Positions 39,201 to 45,400 of a stretch of DNA of 64,000 nucleotides are shown here, piece after piece. Source of the stretch: Flavobacterium alkalisoli (GTDB taxonomy: Bacteria; Bacteroidota; Bacteroidia; Flavobacteriales; Flavobacteriaceae); assembly GCF_008000935.1 (NCBI RefSeq), contig NZ_CP042831.1, forward strand, positions 186,001 to 250,000. Reading direction: 5' to 3'. The translations under genes and the position numbers were made by a program. Numbering within the stretch: position 1 is the first letter of the stretch; each line of letters begins with the position of its first letter. Under the pieces are notes generated by a model. That model ran no database searches and was not told the origin of the DNA. It saw nothing but the letters and a program-made list of their open reading frames with translations.

Positions 39201-40035
39201 GTGGGTTAGGCAAGGTAACAAAACCATTAATATTAATATCAGCACTACTCGACCCACTAACACCCTTATAACCATCAAATGTGGAGATAAATTTTCCAGG
39301 TAAAGTTGGATCCTCATAAATAATAACCATTACCCATCCTGCAGAACTCGACCCATCTCTTCTCCCTTTTGCTGCTCTTAAATTTGCCAATGTGTATTGA
39401 CCATTAGGGTCAGCTAAAGCCGATACTAAACCGGTAATATTTTTATAACATATAATAGGTGAATCTTTATAGGACAGAGTTATATCTAAAGGATTATAAC
39501 CATCAAATATAATATCATCTTCATCTCCTACAGCATCTGCATTATTATCGGCTACAAGATCTATATAAGCCCCTCCGGGCAATTTAAACTTAACCTGATT
39601 CCAGTCTTCTATTCTTTGATTTCCGGGCGAATACGACCATTGCTGCCCGGAATTGTTACTCCTTTCATATGGATAAGTTGAAGCCCAATACAGACCGGCA
39701 TATACAACTCTATGACAGCTCCCCGGAATACTCAAAGAGGCACTACTGGAACTGAAAGTTGAAGGATCCCCATCAATATCAATATATTCCATATTGTGTG
39801 AGTTATTATCCGTGCTACCGTTATAAGGGGTATTTGCCTCAGACGGATTACTTGCGGAAGCCCTGTTAAGAATATTATTTCCTACAAAAACAATATCTCC
39901 TTTTACCTTGATATTACCTCCAGAAAGTCTTGGAGAGAAATCTACAGCTACCGGAGTTTGTGCCTGCATGGCAAAACACGACAGTAAAAATCCTAACAGG
40001 ATCTTAATCCTTAAATTGTGTATTCGTATATGCAT
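18241..40035 (-). CDS. sprB: Giant SprB-like gliding/adhesin repeat protein (7264 residues) with type IX sorting domain
   Basis: This is an uninterrupted 7264-residue frame. The order of parts is: signal peptide (to about 25, AMQAQ); an N-terminal globular region (about 26-390); a DUF11-like domain (about 395-510); a Cys-rich region (about 560-850); about two dozen diverse SprB-type modules (about 850-3000); about 16 tandem 246-residue units (about 3100-7030); and a C-terminal gliding-motility-associated domain from about 7178 (LPDVMSPNDDGINDTWAPGN). That last domain directs type IX secretion and surface attachment. SprB of F. johnsoniae is a mobile surface adhesin of similar size, with PorP/SprF partners on both sides of the gene here. 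The symbol is by analogy; another large adhesin of this class is possible. Confidence 0.85.
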   Translation of the reverse strand: MHIRIHNLRIKILLGFLLSCFAMQAQTPVAVDFSPRLSGGNIKVKGDIVFVGNNILNRASASNPSEANTPYNGSTDNNSHNMEYIDIDGDPSTFSSSSASLSIPGSCHRVVYAGLYWASTYPYERSNNSGQQWSYSPGNQRIEDWNQVKFKLPGGAYIDLVADNNADAVGDEDDIIFDGYNPLDITLSYKDSPIICYKNITGLVSALADPNGQYTLANLRAAKGRRDGSSSAGWVMVIIYEDPTLPGKFISTFDGYKGVSGSSSADININGFVTLPNPQPVNARLGVAALEGDRGLTGDQLRFQANSVGGYTNMATTLNPNNNFFNSTITNNGAYVTTRTPNSENTQGLDLDMFDMNNPGNSVIPNNETGATLTLTTSGDGYGAFLATFAVEIIEPEIKLIKRVHDLAGNDITGADVTLGQVLDYYIEFENIGNDDAVNTTIRDILPINTTFESIDVSGAPGVTWTYDATTGEILFTIPDNLVEEEDFEYVIGIRVQVVNSCNELQDACSNIIQNQAYATYQGVLNSGVISDDPSFYSYDALCGIGEYGPSNFLVDIDDCIFENTVILCADPVVLTAASGYDTYAWFNGDGTPLLDGGGVQYTSQTVSVLEGEYYVENTAIAPCVSIVEHFIVNNSGSLYPNPVIPYADELASCANEGSSSVIPNIFLCGIDDERFIQTAISGATSISWQKLDESACLATPAGICPTCPTLETLPDDCPWRVCPNGTWDEVATGPNYLADTAGQYRLIVMYDGCPATYYFFVYKNNLDPQFTKENIICNSDGNITVTNVPAGYEYQLVDQTTNTVIYDYTDGMGPSFDIATAGTYTVNFRQQGVDANPGNTYCEFTIDNIGIQNRNLTVNVVAENITCNGLGSIQLVAQNVLPQYYFNLTGPGGYNVTHGPLMDNNHTFSGLNAGTYTYTVTTDDGCSVSNTVTILNENNLNLTATVSQHISCDEGNIQMSSSGGQTPYLYAVYSYNGVLANPTPEDYQTSVIFNIPIGQQGDYVFIMVDKNNCTVLSNEVTIDLVPDVAYTTAVNMVSCNGANNGSIVYTIGSTQGYNVSFQLLDDLDNVIASNNSGSFTGLPPGDYTVILHQTKGNRSCDFPFTFTITEPDPITGGTASVTQPYDCTVAGSSGATITVDTATITGGAAPYQYSVDGVNFTSSTSFTGLTAGTYNVTIKDANGCTYVINSIVIDPLTPPTDLTFSATTQTCPTLTSDVTLTVVSGTGPFTYQITAPAAAVVNNGTNNVFAGLSAGTYTFMVTDSKGCTYSENYTINALTPIAVNGQPVSNVTCFGAADGSLNFNVSGFSTNYTYTIVNGASATVGSSASATATAIPLTGLAAETYTITVTDNVTNCTATATVTISQPASVLTIATTSNPITCVANGSVSVSASGGWGSYQYILTQPDLSTVGPQSGSSFTGLTQAGTYTVTVRDANNCTVTDTFTLSTPPALTASLTGSDICYDSNGASLTVTVTGGTAPFTYSLNGAPDQSSNVFSNLTPNTYNITVTDAYGCTDTVSQTIAPTLTAMAAFTKGLDCTASPDAQIDVTINGGTSPYTYEVSADGGTTYGASASVTGSSISYQTAVDGSFRFRITDANGCVTETNTTVIAPLTLPSITSVTQTQNILCNGESTGALSVVVDTTTGTGPYTINVYNTTTSTDYFTQTTGLPAGNYTVTVTDANACTDSQTNVIITEPTAVAFDTTEVPITCDPLGTGVSAGEIIIENVTGGTTPFTYYLSNNFGYADSFTATTNEDHSFAILDYGIYQVTVVDANGCTLIEQDIIMASPPEDMDIDISTLTSDCATGGTAVVTVNPDVSSNDYSFAVLTTENDPANIPAGDWQAADLGTPLTSTFTGLIPGVTYTFVVRDNVTGCYYVKAADQPINTPSSLTSIIDVINNVSCKGNADGNIDVTIDNFDAGTTQVTYEVYYAQSNQPTGVTGSTPVTTGTPATITGIGPLAPGTYFILFTEVDGANAGCSAASGQFSITESPEVLTVTASVVSNANCNANSGVITAVADGGTASYQYLILAAPVATPPTAATAGWTSSNTFNVDGGDYMVYVMDAYGCIQPIAAPITLDTDPSPVIALSVVQQCDVAEGSYSVQVDLTTAGMPPYTYSFNGGAFQAQSGTTFTYTNLVSGTYDVTVRDVNGCTDTQTITVYPPLNFTPAVTAQPTCAGSDGVITVTATGGSSNYEYELQDTANNPIVAANPSNVFAGQDPGDYIVEITDTTTGCSVTAPVTLETPTPVTFTYVSQNVSCNGADDGSIVVTLPASNNNPVYTYTLNDGTNPAVVQNSNIFTGLAVGTYTLTVTSGKDCTAQEIINITEPNALTLTATATDFACDVTNAVTTSTITAIVGASTGTAPYTYSIDGTNFFTSNTFEVVDNGTTQNITVTVKDANNCTATFPLTINPLPEIISVVPTLQTAITCTNDETVTITVTGGSGDFTFDLLPLGTQASVTPGAGTYTADFVLSAPGSYDFQVTDNVTGCYEITTAPYTIAPYDTIEVEATVSTQVTCFGDANGTVTIEVTGYTGAYDYVVTDGLSNTVATGSGATTTNPFTITGLTAGNLNVTITATDSPFCSAVSNNITVASPADPLVLNAAEMANVTCTNDQGEILATATGGWGSYEFELINNTAATTVQPYGTNNAFAGLVAGNYTVNVRDAGGCIVSQTIDLIQPDPISATINASATLLLCNGDNTATVDVTGVTGGEGVYQYILNIYDDAGTTIVISTDAQTSPTFDNLGAGTYSITVTDGWSCDLTTPTVTINEPDPIQAFLNLTDTLTCTTQAEITVSATGGTPTYQYSLDGVTYTNQTVYTVGAGTYQIYVRDSNNCAAVLSNEVTVLPVPPLTINLDLSSAVINCFGESTASIVANVTGGLGNYSYELLDGTSAVIAGPQAENTFSGLPAGDYYVRVTSDDCEETSPVINIASPTLFTASVAKTDVLCYNENNGSITVTANGGTGTVQYAISPYLNQFVSTNVFTALPAGWYDVIAQDQNGCFQMFQVEILNPALLEAEIDLGSLQDETCLGDSDASITVNIWGGTGTYEVAIDDLSISTDDTLVYIPVTGTQYTFSGLVGGTAFDIYVRDSNGCNVNPPLQQYINPGVDMTPEATVAYSCTNNVPANEVTISVTSSQTLNAADLTYSVDGTNYQSSNVFNNLAAGSYTAYVQHTNGCIQTDDFVIDPTAPIVIDSAVVTSPIECFGDVTGEITVTASGGTGILQYGISTSATGPFTYGTANVFTDLATGTYYVSVTDEITCEITSAGIFIDEPTQLTASVTGGVTDEICLDAEDGTVTITVSGGTTPYFTSLDSNNDADFTQDQLVYTGLAAGNHTVYVKDANGCTIVAPLDFTVNPGVDIQALAEVFEICTNNVPSSVVLVSVNTNVLADVEYSLDNVTYQASNEFYGLTPGNYTVYVRHTNGCVDTDDFVINTLVPISIDATPVTTPIACFGDATGVITVTASGGTGTLQYAISTSATGPFTYGASNVFNGLATGTYYVSVTDTIDCEITSAGIFVDEPTELTASITGGITNEICFNAADGTVTVTVSGGTTPYYTSLDSNNPGDFTQDMFTYTGLAAGTHTLYVKDANNCIIASPITFDIEPGVDMVPDAVVVENCTNNVPGNEVTINVTSSQTLDPSELTYSVDGTTYQASNVFNNLAPGNYTAYVQHTNGCIETDTFTINVRQPISIDAATVTTPIACFGGTTGVITVTASGGTGALQYGISTSATGPFTYGGGNVFNNLATGTYYVSVTDTIGCEITSAGIFVDEPTELIASVTGGITNEICFNDADGTVTVTVSGGTAPYFTSLDSNNPADFAQDVFTYTGLAAGTHTLYVKDFNNCTIASPITFDILPGVDMTPTATVVENCTNNVPGNEVTIDVASSQTLDPADLTYSLDGTTYQASNVFNNLAPGNYTAYVQHANGCIKTDTFTINTLQPITIDSAVVTTDVLCFGDATGVITVTASGGTGTLQYAISPAFVYGSTNVFTGLTAGTYTVRVTDGIGCEVETSTLEIMEPTAPLSASVGSLTHEICFNNADGTITLTIAGGTAPYFTSLDSNNAADFAQDVLTYSGIAAGDHTVYVKDANDCTVTPIDFTINEGVDMTPTADIVATCSNNVPGNTVTINVASSQTLNASDIQYSLDGTNYQASNIFTNLAPATYTVYVRHTNGCVQTVNFTIDPLQPVSASISNIVDVPCKGDATGSIEVTATGGTGALEYAISPAFVYGSSNVFTDLATGSYTIRIRDSIGCEVEINSVTVDEPLNALTSAIDVITDEICLNAADGTVTITVSGGTAPYFTSLDSNNDADFAQDVFTYSGLTAGTHTVFVKDANDCTIATPLVFDIEQGVDIQASAEVLPLCTNNVPGNVVIVNVATNVLADVVYSLDGINYQTDNFFTDLTPGNYTAYVRHANGCVDTDDFVIDNLLPISIDATPITSAIACFGDATGEITVTASGGTGALTYAISTDPGNYTANNVFTGLPAGTYTVSVMDEIGCEVTSSAIVVDEPAQLTASVTGGITNEICFNAADGTVTVTVSGGTAPYFTSLDSAAFVQDMFTYTGLAAGTHTIDVHDVNNCVITATLTFTIEPGADMTPSATVVDNCTNNVPGNEVTIDVASSQILDPADLTYSVEGTTYQASNVFNNLAPGNYTAYVQHANGCIETTTFTINTLQPIAATAVATLDVLCKGESTGEITVTATGGTGTLQYAISPAYVYGPSNVFTGLPAGTYTVRVTDGIGCEFEVASVTVDEPVDTLTSTIDVITDEICFNAADGTVTITVNGGTAPYFTSLDSNNDADYAQDVFTYTGLTAGTHTIFVKDANDCTIATPLVFDILPGADMTPSATVVDNCTNNVPGNEVTIDVASSQTLDPADLTYSVDGTTYQVSNVFNNLAPGNYTAYVQHANGCIETTTFTINTLQPIAATAVATLDVLCKGESTGEITVTATGGTGTLQYAISPAYVYGPSNVFTDLPAGTYTVRVTDGIGCEFEVASVTVDEPVDTLISTIDVITDEICFNAADGTVTITVSGGTAPYFTSLDSNNDADYAQDVFTYTGLTAGTHTIFVKDANDCTIATPLVFDILPGADMTPSATVVDNCTNNVPGNEVTIDVASSQTLDPADLTYSVDGTTYQASNVFNNLAPGNYTAYVQHANGCIETTTFTINTLQPIAATAVATLDVLCKGESTGEITVTATGGTGTLQYAISPAYVYGPSNVFTDLPAGTYTVRVTDGIGCEFEVASVTVDEPVDTLTSTIDVITDEICFNAADGTVTITVSGGTAPYFTSLDSNNDADYAQDVFTYTGLTAGTHTIFVKDANDCTIATPLVFDILPGADMTPSATVVDNCTNNVPGNEVTIDVASSQTLDPADLTYSVDGTTYQASNVFNNLAPGNYTAYVQHANGCIETTTFTINTLQPIAATAVATLDVLCKGESTGEITVTATGGTGTLQYAISPAYVYGPSNVFTDLPAGTYTVRVTDGIGCEFEVASVTVDEPVDTLTSTIDVITDEICFNAADGTVTITVSGGTAPYFTSLDSNNDADYAQDVFTYTGLTAGTHTVFVKDANDCTIATPLVFDIEQGVDIQPYAEVLPLCTNNVPGNVVIVNVNPNVLADVQYSIDGVNYQTDNFFTDLTPGNYTAYVQHTNGCIQTTPFTINALQPISIDSAAVTADVLCFGEATGEITVVASGGTGALTYAISTDPANYTANNVFTGLPAGIYTVSVMDEIGCEITTANLTVNEPSAALTAAEVITDEICFNANDGTITLTVSGGTAPYFTSLDSNNPADFVQDQFVYANIAVGSHTIYVTDSNGCTITPIDFTINPGADMTPSATVVDNCTNNVPGNEVTIDVASSQTLDPADLTYSVDGTTYQASNVFNNLAPGNYTAYVQHANGCIETTTFTINTLQPIAATAVATLDVLCKGESTGEITVTATGGTGTLQYAISPAYVYGPSNVFTDLPAGTYTVRVTDGIGCEFEVASVTVDEPVDALTSAIDVITDEICFNAADGTVTITVSGGTAPYFTSLDSNNDADYAQDVFTYTGLTAGTHTVFVKDANDCTIATPLVFDILPGADMTPSATVVDNCTNNVPGNEVTIDVASSQTLDPADLTYSVDGTTYQASNVFNNLAPGNYTAYVQHANGCIETTTFTINTLQPITLDAAVVTADVLCFGEATGEITVTASGGTGTLQYAISPDFIYGTNNVFTGLTAGSYTVMVTDGIGCEVQSATLTITEPTTALTMSNVVTTDEICFNAADGTVTFTVSGGTAPYFTSLDSNNPADFVQDVFTYTGLTAGNHTVYVMDSNGCTVTPVDFTIAPGADMTPSATVVENCTNNVPGNEVTIDVVSSQTLDPADLTYSVDGTTYQASNVFNNLAPGNYTAYVQYANGCIETTTFTINTLQPITLNAAVVTADVLCFGEATGEITVTASGGTGTLQYAISPDFIYGTNNVFTGLTAGSYTVMVTDGIGCEVQSATLTITEPTTALVTGNVVTTDEICFNDADGTVTFTVSGGTAPYFTSLDSNNPADFVQDVFNYTGLTAGNHTVYVMDSNGCTVTPITFTVAPGVNTQPSVNVQDICNNNTPGNIVTISIASQYVGQVQYSVDGVTYQASNIYNNLTAGTYTAYVQHLNGCIQTVDFDVEDHQPVNATATVTQNVICFGDDTGEILVTATGGTGQLEYAISPVFTYTTNNTFTSLVAGTYTIKVRDELGCVQTINNVVITQAQSQIVASVNWTNETCLNANDGTVTISVSGGTAPYSTSMDGVTFVQDQFTYGNLGGGQHIVFVQDAVGCSIIPIVFNIEDGVTFNPVLTSEQICNNNTPLHMITVENINANIAGDIMYSIDGVNYQSSNIFTNLPAGTYTVYIRHTNGCIKTREITLRNSKPILGLLTVRDALCNGEANGVIMVDGSGGVGQLTYGISPDFVMTAESTFNVPAGTYTVRVQDETGCYMEYTATIGEPTALILTEVEVYPEVCENDDNGAILIDITGGTAPYSTSMDMNQPFEVDKNLYTNLDGGVTYTIYVKDANGCVASIDVWMDAPLTINATPELVYNCDENILTVNVESGVQGQVTYSLNGGTPQTSNVFTNLADGTYVVDVLHESGCIDSTDPVTVENTTPLVLILAETDLNEITATTTGGSGGYTYTFNNDYMGSTNVFEIYATGTYVVTVTDSRGCVAQKTISAEFVDIILPDVMSPNDDGINDTWAPGNAQNYPNLEFYVFDRYGRKLATLRQGQEWDGKYNGKELPTGDYWYIVKLNNPEDDREFVGHFTIFR
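18930..30713 (-). repeat. About 16 tandem ~738-bp (246-residue) coding repeats in the giant adhesin
   Basis: Unit boundaries, taken at the PG(V/A)D-type motif, fall near 30713, 29965, 29214, 28464, 27720, 26980, 26252, 25520, 24782, 24044, 23308, 22578, 21836, 21100, 20362, 19650 and about 18930. Each unit holds three related modules of about 80 residues, marked in order by DNCTNNVPGNEV, VLCKGESTGEI and DEICFNAADGTV. Outer units differ in many codons. Units between about 21.1 and 26.3 kb are nearly identical; for example 24044-24781 and 24782-25519 differ at only a few bases where compared. Confidence 0.9.
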
Positions 40036-40094
40036 TTGTGTTTGTATTGGTGTTTTAGTTGGTTTTATTGTAATTAGTCAGTTGGTTTATCGGT

Positions 40095-42437
40095 TTAGTT
40101 TACATTGATGCTCATCAGCCATACTGTATCAAAGTAGGTATTGTTAACATTTGAATAGTATGAGATGAGTGCATCTCTCCAGCTTGTGTGTTTTTTAAGA
40201 TATACATATCTAAAATTGTTTTGCGGATTTAGGAAAAAGTCTGCTTTTATTCCCCTGTCCTTTAATTTATTAATAAACTTATCAGTATTTTCCTGCTCAC
40301 TAAACACGTTTGCTATTACATAATAGCCCGGCTCAACATCTTTAATCATGAGGACATCGCCTCTTTTTGGTGCCTGTCTTACTAAATCAGTCTTTGCAGC
40401 ATAATAATCTTTTATTTCCTGCTCTGTAGTAAGATCCTCTTCTTTCCTTATATACTGTGCGGAAGGAGGTTTCGATCCCGTTTTCGCTTCCCGCGTATCG
40501 TTTGGTACCAGTTCATTTGCTTTTGTTTTAGTATTATTAGTTGGTTGATTATTACTCTTATTTGCCCCACTATTATTTGCATTGTTTCCGGCTGTTACTT
40601 CTGTAGGCCTGCCTGCTGTTGCATTATTACTTTGTGGCGGCAATGCCTCTGCATTATTAGCCTTTTTAGCTTCATTTGCCATTTCGCTTTCCATAACACT
40701 ACCCTCTTCATTATTTCCGTTCCCGGTAGTATTTCCGTTATTACCCATCTTTGCTGCAACAACCGCTCCTCCTGTTACTACTGCAGCTGGGTTTACTATG
40801 TTCCCCCCTTCTGAGTTATTACCTGAATTACCAGACCTTGAAGCTGTTGGATTACTACTCCCCTGTTTTGGTTTGCTTCCGGTTGAGCTTTTTTGACCTC
40901 CTTTACCAGAGCTTCTGCCCGAAACGCCATTTTCTCTTTCCCTTCTCCTTATGTTTTCCTCTTCTGCGTCAGAGCTATCTTCCACATGAATCAGATAAGG
41001 ATTTTTTTCAATTTTCTCTTCCTTCTTCTTTTCTAAGGCCAATGCTGCCTCAGTAAAATTATCATAGCGTTCTATTATTACTTCGTCTTCGCTTTTAGCG
41101 TTAGGTGGTGTTGATACCACATAATATCCGCTTCTTGCTTTTTTAAGATCTTCCACTGTTTGAGGCTCAATTGCTTCTTCTCCCGGGTCTTTCCTCTTCA
41201 TGTTGAGCATTTCAGTTTTTGCTCTTTCCAGTTTTACTGCCTGCTCCCTTTTTGCATAGTCTTTAAGGTTTTTAACCTTGTTATCAAACTCTGCCTTGTT
41301 TATTTTATTTATGGAGTCTTCTCTAATTAGTGCATCAAGTAAATACTGACTATCCTCATCAAGCTCCATTCTCAGTTTTTCAAAGTCGGCTCCTTTCTCT
41401 AAATATTCCTCTTCTTCTTCCTCCGCCTCTTCAGCTATTTTGTCTTCCTTAAGTTTTTCTTCCAATTGTGCCAGTGTATCGCCAGCCTTTTTATTTTGTT
41501 GCCTCAGGCTAAGCTTATCTTTTAGCTTAAACGACATGATAATTTCATGCGAGGGGCCCAGGTTTACTAATCCATCCTTTACTGTTCTTTCGTAGGTATA
41601 ACCTAAGGAAAGCCTTTTAGTTAAATGGAAACCTGCCCCAATTCCTACCCCGTAATAATTATCTACCGAGGTTTGCAGCCATCCTAACCTTGGAAAGTTT
41701 ACCAGTAAAAAACCATTAAGGCTAAAACCGTATAACTCGCTCATCTTACCTCTCAGGCCAAGGTTAAAATCACTATCCTTAAAAAGGTCCTTCATGGCCA
41801 CCATTTTGTGTGTATACATTAGGTGCATGGAATATGTTTTGTCAGTATACTTCTCTGACATCTCATCCGATTTAAAATCGTAATCCACTACATTCTCTGC
41901 ATACACTCCAAGGTCAAAATCTTTATAATTAAAGTTTATCCCTGGCTTGATACTAACCAATGAATTGTTTCTAAGCTCTAATATCAGCGGGTCCGGCTCA
42001 CCTGTTACCGTTCTTGTTTTATTAACTCCGCTATTGTAATAAGCGATGTTAAAGCCAAGAGTAAGGTTCATTCTTTCCTGAAGCCTTATGTTGTAAGAGT
42101 AGTTTGCTACTCCCCCAAAACTGGTTATTACCCCAACGTTTTGCTGATAAATACCAAAACCAAGTCCTGACTTATCTGAAAATCGTCCGGTATAAGTAAG
42201 CATATATACCTTTGGAGAATCGTCAAACTGTACCCACTGGTTACGATGATATAGCGAAACGTATGTATTATCTTCCCTGACAAAAGAGAAAGCCGGATTG
42301 TATAAGAACCTATTAAACTTTAAATTGTTCTGGTACGGAATATTAAAGGTAACTACAGGCGCATCCTGAGCGCTTACCTTTGTAAAAGCGGCTATAAAAA
42401 CTAATATGAAAAATAAGGAGTGGTAGTTTTTTATCAT
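40095..42437 (-). CDS. PorP/SprF-domain protein with charged linker and SPOR-like C-terminus (SprD-like)
   Basis: This 780-residue protein has a signal peptide ending near KVSAQ (about 24) and a PorP/SprF barrel domain (about 35-310, with FLYNPAFSFVREDNTYVSLYHRNQW). A charged, probably helical region follows (about 330-430, with EEEEEEYLEKGADFEKLRM), then a low-complexity Gly/Asn/Ser stretch (about 500-650). The last 80 residues (from about 703, PGYYVIANVFSEQENTDKF) look like a SPOR domain. The barrel probably takes part in type IX export of the flanking adhesins; the C-terminus could contact peptidoglycan. It lies 3 bases after the 2008-codon gene and 59 before the giant gene. Position and family suggest an SprD role. 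The extra parts are well beyond a plain SprF of about 310 residues. Confidence 0.8.
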   Translation of the reverse strand: MIKNYHSLFFILVFIAAFTKVSAQDAPVVTFNIPYQNNLKFNRFLYNPAFSFVREDNTYVSLYHRNQWVQFDDSPKVYMLTYTGRFSDKSGLGFGIYQQNVGVITSFGGVANYSYNIRLQERMNLTLGFNIAYYNSGVNKTRTVTGEPDPLILELRNNSLVSIKPGINFNYKDFDLGVYAENVVDYDFKSDEMSEKYTDKTYSMHLMYTHKMVAMKDLFKDSDFNLGLRGKMSELYGFSLNGFLLVNFPRLGWLQTSVDNYYGVGIGAGFHLTKRLSLGYTYERTVKDGLVNLGPSHEIIMSFKLKDKLSLRQQNKKAGDTLAQLEEKLKEDKIAEEAEEEEEEYLEKGADFEKLRMELDEDSQYLLDALIREDSINKINKAEFDNKVKNLKDYAKREQAVKLERAKTEMLNMKRKDPGEEAIEPQTVEDLKKARSGYYVVSTPPNAKSEDEVIIERYDNFTEAALALEKKKEEKIEKNPYLIHVEDSSDAEEENIRRRERENGVSGRSSGKGGQKSSTGSKPKQGSSNPTASRSGNSGNNSEGGNIVNPAAVVTGGAVVAAKMGNNGNTTGNGNNEEGSVMESEMANEAKKANNAEALPPQSNNATAGRPTEVTAGNNANNSGANKSNNQPTNNTKTKANELVPNDTREAKTGSKPPSAQYIRKEEDLTTEQEIKDYYAAKTDLVRQAPKRGDVLMIKDVEPGYYVIANVFSEQENTDKFINKLKDRGIKADFFLNPQNNFRYVYLKKHTSWRDALISYYSNVNNTYFDTVWLMSINVN

Positions 42438-42440
42438 CCG

Positions 42441-45400
42441 TTATTCAACAATAGTTATAGAGCCTCTCTTAGTAATCTCATTATCTTCCATAATGGTGTA
42501 ATAATACACCAGGCTTTTTGTGGAATATGTAAAATCACTCTCCGGCCAGTTATTCATATAATTTGAAGCCCTGAATACAATTGTACCACTTGGGGCATAT
42601 ATCACAATTTCTACATTATCCTTGTTTACATATTTTGCAGGCAATGCCCACTTATCGTTTTTACCGTCGTTGTTTGGTGTAATTGTATTAGGTATGGCTA
42701 TAACATTGTTTTCTACTACGCTTACCATTACTTCTCTTGTTTCCTCACAATCCCCTACAGTTGCCACTACGGTATATAAACCACCCTGAGAAACCTCAAC
42801 ACTTGGAGAGTTTGAAACAACCACCCCGTTTAAATACCATGTGTAGCTTTCGGCTCCACTTGCAGTAATTGTTGATGTTGTCCCTTCCGGAAGATCAAAT
42901 GTAGGTCCGGTGCTTATAGCTACCTGAGACATATCATATGGTATTACTTCCAGTACATTAGAAGAAATAGTACAGTTCTCATAGCTTACCTCCATAAAAT
43001 AGCTTCCGCCTTCGGTAACGGCTATAGAGTTACTGTTACCTATTACTGTGCTGCTTCCTACCTTATACCATTTGTAAGTATAAGCACTATCATTAACATT
43101 AGAAGTTATATTTATCGTGGTACCTTCTGCACAAAATACATCGTTTGTAGCTATGGTAACATTATCAATAAATCCAAGATTTACAGTTATTGTATTTGAA
43201 GCAATAGGTCCAAAGTCAGGTATTGTAACCTCAAGGTGATATTCACCACTTTCATTTACGGTAATACTTGTTCCTGTTGCTCCAGATATAGGAGTTCCAT
43301 TATTGTACCACTGGTATCCGTAACCATAGTTGTTGTCAAGAATATCTATAGTACCACCCATAGGTCTTAAGGCATCAAATACAACTATATTTAGTGATGT
43401 AGCCGTATCGGCACATTCCACAAAGTCTCCATCTGGCGCAATCTGTATATCAAAGCCTATAGGATAAGTCATAATAAAGGTAAGTTCCTTTACTATACTA
43501 CAATCCTGTGTTTGTTTAACTTCTATCTTATATTCACCTGCTGTGTTTACATACATTGAAGATGTAGTCTCAGTCGGTAAAACAACACCATCTTTATACC
43601 ATGTAAATATTGGTGACAAGGCATTTGTAGTTACAGACAGCACTTTGTTCTCTCCCGGTATAATAACATCTTCGAGCGGAGTATCCGGAGTTAAGCTGAA
43701 ATCACTTAATATTAAATCAAGAGTATTAGACACAAATGAACAGCTAGGTGTAGTTACTACCACATAATACTCGCCTTCTGCTATAGCCGTATAAACCGGG
43801 TTGTTTCCTGTTGCTACAGAAACACCGTCCTTAAACCACTCATATCCATAAGAAGGAATAGTTACACTAGAGGTAAGGTCTACCTGCGGATCATCAGGAC
43901 AAAGCAGGCCACTTTGCGATATATCTACAGTACCTATACTCAATGTTATTGATACTGTGTTAGACAGTAAGGCAGAGAATCCCGGCATAATAACCTGTAG
44001 CCTGTAATTACCATTTTGGGTGGCATCGTTTACAGTATAAGATGGCGATGTAGCTCCCGGTATTGCAACACCGTTAAGGAACCACTGATAAGCATATCCT
44101 AAATCAGTCATTGGGATATTACCCTCAGAAGTTATAGCAATAAAACTTGATATATCTAAATCTACCGATGTACTCGCACATGGTGAATAAGAAGCATCCG
44201 GAGCTATAGCTATTGTAAATCCTGTAGGGTAACCCAAAACAAATGTCATTTGAGTAGTAGTGGTACAACCTATTGTTTGGGTTATGGTCACAACATACTG
44301 TCCATCCTGAGTTGCAGTTAAAGTACCTGTTGTTTCAGGTAAGGCAACCCCGTTTCTTGTCCATGCAAACTGAGGTCCCATAGCATCTGTAGTAACAGTG
44401 ATAAGTTTATTTTGCCCCGGCAGTATTATATCTACCACAGGGTTAGTACTGTTTACCGAAATCGTTTCTAAAGTAACAGTAATGGTATTAGACTGCATGT
44501 TACAGGTACCATTACCTACCGTTATGTAGTAATCGCCTACTGCATTTGCAGAGTATGTCGCTGAGTTGGCTCCCGGTATTGCAACTCCATCCTTGTACCA
44601 CTGGAAGCTATAAGATGGCGCTGTTAAACTTGATGAAAGTAAAGTTGTACTTCCCGGACAAATTGTAGCTGTACCGCTTATGGTTACCGTTTGTACCGCA
44701 AGGTTTATATTAACCGTATTTGACACAACAGGTGCAAAGTCCGGAAGTGTTATCTGTAAATAATAGTTACCGTTTTGTGCAGCACTTGTTATGGTTAAGC
44801 TTGGCGTAGTAGCGCCTGCCACTGCAACACCATCCTTAAACCACTGATAAGCATAACCCAAATCGGTCATTGGTACATTTCCTGATGGTGTTATGGCAAT
44901 AAAGTTTGTTATATCCAGCGTAGCACTTGTACTGGTACATGCTAAATAACCTGCCTGAGGAGCTATGGTAACATCAAAACCTGTTGGATACTCAAGCACA
45001 AAAGTGTACTGTGCTGTTGCAGCACAGCCTACTGTTTGTGTTACTGTTACAACATACTCACCATCCTGGGTAGCGTTGATTGTTGAAGTAGTGCCTGCAA
45101 TAGCAACGCCATCCCTGGTCCATGAGTACTGAGGCCCATTGGCATCTGTAGTAACAGTTAAAGGTTTTGTTTGTCCCGGTAGTATTAAATCCAGTGTTGG
45201 AGTACTACTGTTTATATTTACAACCGCAGTTGTTATAGTTAAAGTGTTAGACTGCATGTTACAGGTACCGTTACCCACTGTTATGTAGTAATCACCTTCA
45301 GCATTTGCAGAATAAGTTGAAGTTGTAGCTCCGGGTATTGCAACACCGTCCTTGTACCACTGGAAGCTATAAGTTGGCGCTGTTAAACTGGATGAAAGTA

